From NCBI GenBank assembly GCA_027257055.1, contig JAPVLO010000982.1:124001-188000 (forward strand): a stretch of DNA of 64,000 nt. The letters are read 5' to 3'. Under the pieces are notes generated by a model. It was not told the origin of the DNA and did no database searches. It was given only the letters and a program-made list of their open reading frames with translations. Shown here in pieces: positions 60,160 through 64,000 of the stretch. The DNA comes from Cephalopachus bancanus. Taxonomy: Eukaryota; Chordata; Mammalia; Primates; Tarsiidae. The position numbers were made by a program, and so were the translations under genes. The stretch's first letter is position 1, and each line of letters begins with the position of its first letter.

Positions 60160-60330
60160 AAGAAATTGTCAGACATGGTTGTGCATGCCTGTAGTTCCAG
60201 CTACTTGGAAGACTGAGGTGGAAGGATCACCAGAGCCAGTAGGTCAATGTTGGGATGGCCATGAGTATGCCACTGCACTCCAGCCTGGGCAACGGAATGA
60301 GACTCCAACTCAGAAATAAAAATAAAAATA
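60160..60330 (+). mobile_element. Alu right-arm fragment
   Basis: 'cagacatggttgtgcatgcctgtag' to 'gagactccaactcagaaataaaa'. Only the right monomer is present, directly after the L1 A tail. Either the L1 inserted into the middle of an Alu and the left arm was lost, or a truncated Alu inserted at the tail. Confidence 0.85.
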
Positions 60331-62305
60331 ACTAAAATTGGCCCTTGACTTCTGCATTCCAGCAAGCACTAGGGTTCCAGCAGAACAGCTGCAGCACCTG
60401 CTGCTTCACCAGGAGAGCCCTGGTTATGTGCTCCCATGTACCCACTCAGACAACCACTCACATGACCACATGCTCACCAAAACATTCACAAAATTTTCCA
60501 TAATCTAACTTATCCTGAAATTTACATAGTCCAACAGGCTCTTCTGCCATATTTTCCCTCTCCACTAATGAACTTTTAAATGAGCATTGGGGCAATTTCT
60601 TGGAGTGAGACAACAGCATAGTGTGAGCAAACCACTCTGAAGTTAGTTATTGAATAGAGAAAATGCAAAAAAAGTATATAATCCTGAGCACTTAGCTATC
60701 ACCAAAGCCATAAAGCAATGGTGATTCTCTTTAGGATCTGGACTTGTCTTTTGGACCAAACTTTCTTCCCCTCACCAATGGCTATTAAATATATCTAGAA
60801 AAATAACTCTTGTTGAATTATGTCAAACTATAAAATACTTATGATGACTTATTCTGAGTCAAATTTCAGTGGCATAGGCCCATGACACTCTCTCAAGGAG
60901 TCCAGAGAACTTGAACCCAAGGTCGTTAATTGCAGCTTGGTTATATATATTCAAAGAAGACAGAAGTCCAAGAAGCAATAAATCAATACTTTTGATATTT
61001 ACACTTATTTGGCCTGGGAAGTTAGATCATCTCCAAGCAGAAACACAGAGGTGATAGGTAGATTCAAATATTTTCTGTAATGCAAATTTTAAAGTCAGTA
61101 AGGAAAATGCTGCTGTGAAGAAGATAAAGAGATAACTTGGGGAATGATGAGAGAATCAAGTTTCTTTGATATTTACATAAAGACTTATAGGTGTCAGACT
61201 TGGAAAAGAATAAGTGGTGTCTTAAAAGGTACCTAAAGTCCCTAAGGGAATTGCTTTGAAGGATCATACAATATTTTTATTTTCTTTAAAAAATTTATTG
61301 TGCAATGTTTTTGCCAAAGTAAGGTTGGACAGCAAGACTCATTATATGGGTCATAAAAACTTGTCTGATGAGTATTTGTAGGACATGACTTTCCAAACCC
61401 TTAGAATTTTGGACAGAGATGGGGAGAAAAACATTCCATATCTCTCTTCTTGGCCAAAAATGATTCCATTGGATGCAACTGTATACCTACAAATAGTAGA
61501 AAGTCTTATGGTACTAGAAATGTGCTAGAATCGGCTATTTGTGACAATAGTTTCAATATCAATAATGTTAGGCCATAGTAGAAAGACATGGTTTGATCTA
61601 ATTTTATAGCCAAGTGTTTAAGGTGCAAGAGACAAACACATTTAGATTCAGTTAAAAAAAACATAGATGATAGATAGATAGATAGATAGGTAGATAGATA
61701 GATAGATAGATATAAAATTTGTGAGGTACCATGTTCCTGGCATGTGATTGTGTACTTATCTTTTCCTGAATCTGGCATAGCATTTACAAGAGATGTATAA
61801 TGATGATGACATAATGTTCAAAAAAATATTAATAGAATCAGTCAGTAAATAACTTCAATAATGAAAATTCCTTACAGGCATCATCGTATTTTAGAGTGAA
61901 TTTCCTTGAATTCCTTTATTTCTCATGCCTGAAACTTCCCTTGGGGCTTCAGATATTAAAAGTTGGGTTGATGGCTGCAGAAGAGATAAATCAAGTTAAA
62001 CACTGAATGGGAACAGTTTACACATGGGCCAATCCCATAACACAGCATGTCTCATTTTGAAAAGTGGCATTTTAGATGGGCTAAACCTTTGTAGATAATT
62101 CAGGCAAACAGATGCTTAGTTAGAGACAGTAGAAAAACAAAGATAATGTCTGGAACAATCAATAATCTGGTTTCTTTAAGAGTCTACACTGAAGGACAGA
62201 CAACTGAGATATCCAGATGTTAAAATTCAAAGCTTCTTTGATTCAAGAAGCAGGATAAGAAGGCAATGGAAATCTGATAGTTTTTAACACCATATCTCAA
62301 AGTAT
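60331..62305. other. Unrecognised DNA with a (GATA)n tract
   Basis: About 2 kb with no gene, RNA or named repeat. A (GATA)n microsatellite of about 10 units is at 61669-61711. Parts around 61960-62260 may belong to the ERV whose LTR starts at 63781, but no retroviral motif is readable. Confidence 0.45.
61669..61711. repeat. (GATA)n microsatellite
   Basis: About ten tandem GATA units with one GGTA interruption. The Tyr/Leu/Ser/Ile reading on the minus strand is a repeat artefact. Confidence 0.95.
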
Positions 62306-62310
62306 AGTCT

Positions 62311-62688
62311 TCAGCTTGTAGGGTCTCTAGGAAGTGGGTAGTAGCAATTTCATTGAATCTAAGTCCAAAAATGAAATAAAAATTTAAAAATTAGTTTGGA
62401 GACTGGTAGCCAGGAAAGAGTTCAGAATTCAGTCTAAATTTTTGAAAATAATGTCTAAAATTTATTGATTTAGCAGCAACTTATATGGATTTATAAGCTT
62501 CAGCTTGTAGGGTCTCAGGAAGGGGGTAGTAGCAATTTCCTTGAATCTAAGTCCATAAAATGAAATAAAAACTTAAAAAAATTAGTTTGGAGACTGGTAG
62601 CCAGGAAAGAATTCAGAATTTAGTCTAAATTTTTGAAAATAATAAGTCTAAAATTTATTGACTTTGCAACAACTTAAATGGATTTAGA
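62311..62688 (+). repeat. Tandem duplication, unit of about 189 bp
   Basis: Copy 1 is 62311-62499 and copy 2 62500-62688. Both read 'tcagcttgtagggtctc...gtagtagcaattt', 'attagtttggagactggtagccaggaaag' and 'tctaaatttttgaaaataat', ending in an L1-like 'caacttaaatggattta'. Copies differ at a modest number of sites and by small indels, so the duplication is not recent. Confidence 0.93.
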
Positions 62689-62985
62689 TGGACTCAGTGG
62701 CTCAACCTGTAATCCCGTGCTTTAGGAGTCTGAGGTGAGTGGATTGCCTGAGCCTGCGGGTTCAAGACCCACCTGGGCAACTTGGCGAGACCTCATCTCT
62801 ACAATAAATCAAAAAGTTAGCCAGGCATGGTAGCACACACCTGTAATTCCAGTTACTTGGAAGGCTGAGGTGGAAGGATCACCGGAGCCCAGCAGATCAA
62901 GGCTGCGGTGGCCAGGAGTGGCCACTGCACTCCAGTCTGGGTGACAGAGTGGGACTCCAACTCAAAAAATAAAAATAAAATAAAT
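62689..62985 (+). mobile_element. Alu SINE, plus orientation
   Basis: From 'tggactcagtggctcaacctg' to 'gactccaactcaaaaaataaaa'. The 16-bp target duplication cttaaatggatttaga lies at 62673-62688 and 62986-63001. It inserted at the end of the tandem duplication, in L1 3' sequence. Confidence 0.95.
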
Positions 62986-63295
62986 CTTAAATGGATTTAG
63001 AGTCCATCATACTCAGTGAAGTGATCTATCACAGAAACAAAAAACTGAGTAGCACATGTCCTTACTCATAAATGGACCCTGAACATTTATTATAAAGCTG
63101 CATAAAAGGTATTGGTGGTAGCATGTCACTGCCAGGGGAGGGGGGCATATAACACTAATAAGGTATATAATCCTAAAACAGATAAAGTTAGAACCAATGG
63201 GAGACCCTAACTATACCTGTATGATGACAAGATATATACCTAACCCTGAACTGTACTTCACATCTTTAAAATTAAAAAGCAAAAAAAGTAAAAAA
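62986..63295 (+). mobile_element. L1 3' end, plus strand
   Basis: 'agagtccatcatactcagtgaag', 'cctt/actcataaatggaccctgaac' and 'cctaaccctgaactgtacttcacatc' with an A-rich tail. It matches the tail at 1-298 and 31200-31481. Its start lies before the Alu, inside the tandem duplication. Confidence 0.88.
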
Positions 63296-63780
63296 CTGTG
63301 AACAAGATAAAATAATATTAGGTGTACTATAGTTTATTTTGAAACTTTTTTCCTTGTTTTCAATTTTACCAAAAATAAATCAAAGTAGGACCAATGTATT
63401 CACAAAAAAGTTTCAGTTTAATTATATTTGGCTTGGTTATTTGCACAAACTGCAGCAAGAATAACTATTTGTTAATTATTTCTTTTCAGAATGACTTCAA
63501 TGAAATTATTTTATATAAAATATCAGATTAAAACTTTAACAGCCACCTGAGGATGGACAAAAATTTATCTTAGCCTGCATAAACCAGTATAAATTTGGTG
63601 AATTCCCTTCTCAATGTCTTATAGTACCTTGGGGTTCCTGGGCCTTCCAGGGAGCAACCTTCTTTATTTATCATGGTTCAGGTGTCTTGTAAAGAAGCTG
63701 ACAGGGTACAAGAGCAGTCTTTCCAGTTTTTATTGACTCTTTATAGTTCTAAATCTCAGTTCCTAAAGGTTATCTGCTAA
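63296..63780 (-). other. Probable ERV internal (leader) sequence
   Basis: It lies directly inside the LTR end at 63781 on the minus strand. Sequence such as 'ccttggggttcctgggccttccagggag' looks repeat-derived. No primer site or protein motif could be fixed, so the family is open. Confidence 0.4.
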
Positions 63781-64000
63781 TGTTATGACTGAGTTGCAGA
63801 AAGAGACAGGCCAGCACGCTGAGTCTAATTAATTATGAGTCCTTTATTAATGCAGGCTCACACCAGAAAAATTCTTGATGCCTGAACTAAACCAGCAAGA
63901 AGCTTATAAAGGTAAAAACTGCCAGTGGTCTACATAGTAGGTGTTGAGGGTACAAAGAACTAAAAACATAGGGAATAATCTCTTGGATTTTAGTTAACAA
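63781..64000 (-). repeat. LTR, minus orientation, runs off the right edge
   Basis: On the minus strand a TATA-like CTTTATAAGC (about 63911-63902) is followed by AATAAAGG (63848-63841), and the sequence ends ...AGTCATAACA at 63781, the usual R-U5 pattern. It is not similar to the class I or class II LTRs elsewhere in the window. The U3 part lies beyond the window. Confidence 0.55.

Overview
This is nuclear DNA of a mammal, almost certainly a primate. The window holds no intact host gene. The primate call rests on many dimeric 7SL-derived Alu SINEs. Their consensus differs from human AluJ/S/Y: a centre reading 'ctctacaataaataaa', a right arm with 'gagcccagcaggt', and an end reading 'gactccaactcaaaa'. 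They lie among several generations of L1, two structural classes of endogenous retrovirus (ERV), and one intron-less gene copy. The Alu consensus suggests a non-anthropoid lineage, perhaps tarsier, but that is inference.

Layout. 1-298: L1 3' tail. 295-17217: an old class I ERV on the minus strand with a primer site matching tRNA-Ile. Its gag-pol lies at 10.5-16.4 kb and its env remnant at 0.6-1.8 kb. It is split by an 8-kb composite L1 (2390-10425) and by Alus. 17.2-24.7 kb: AT-rich DNA, a mammal-wide L1 tail (19.0-19.9), a 5'-truncated minus L1 (20.2-24.1), a MaLR-like LTR fragment and a MIR. 24747-31481: a full-length plus-strand L1 with candidate target-site duplications and dead reading frames. 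31.5-41.2 kb: old L1 pieces, LTR-like pieces, purine-rich microsatellites and an Alu. 41.6-43.1 kb: a processed pseudogene related to MTHFD2L, broken by two Alus and followed by a 50-bp L1 tail. 43.2-45.5 kb: an internally deleted minus L1. 46-47.6 kb: two Alus. 47765-54601: a class II (betaretrovirus-like) provirus on the minus strand with paired LTRs, a tRNA-Lys-type primer site, a polypurine tract and a perfect 6-bp target duplication. Its pol segments are out of order. 55.4-60.3 kb: an Alu, a 5'-truncated plus L1, and inside that L1 a solo LTR of the same class II family in opposite orientation. 60.3-64.0 kb: unrecognised DNA, a (GATA)n tract, a 189-bp tandem duplication, an Alu, an L1 tail, and the start of another minus-strand LTR at the right edge.

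Nothing here works as a gene system. The content is a stratigraphy of retroelements: old class I ERV, then L1, then Alu; and L1, then class II LTR. I found no new biological system. The items most worth checking are the permuted pol of the class II provirus, the composite L1, the interrupted MTHFD2L-like retrocopy, and two full-length L1s in inverted orientation about 14 kb apart.
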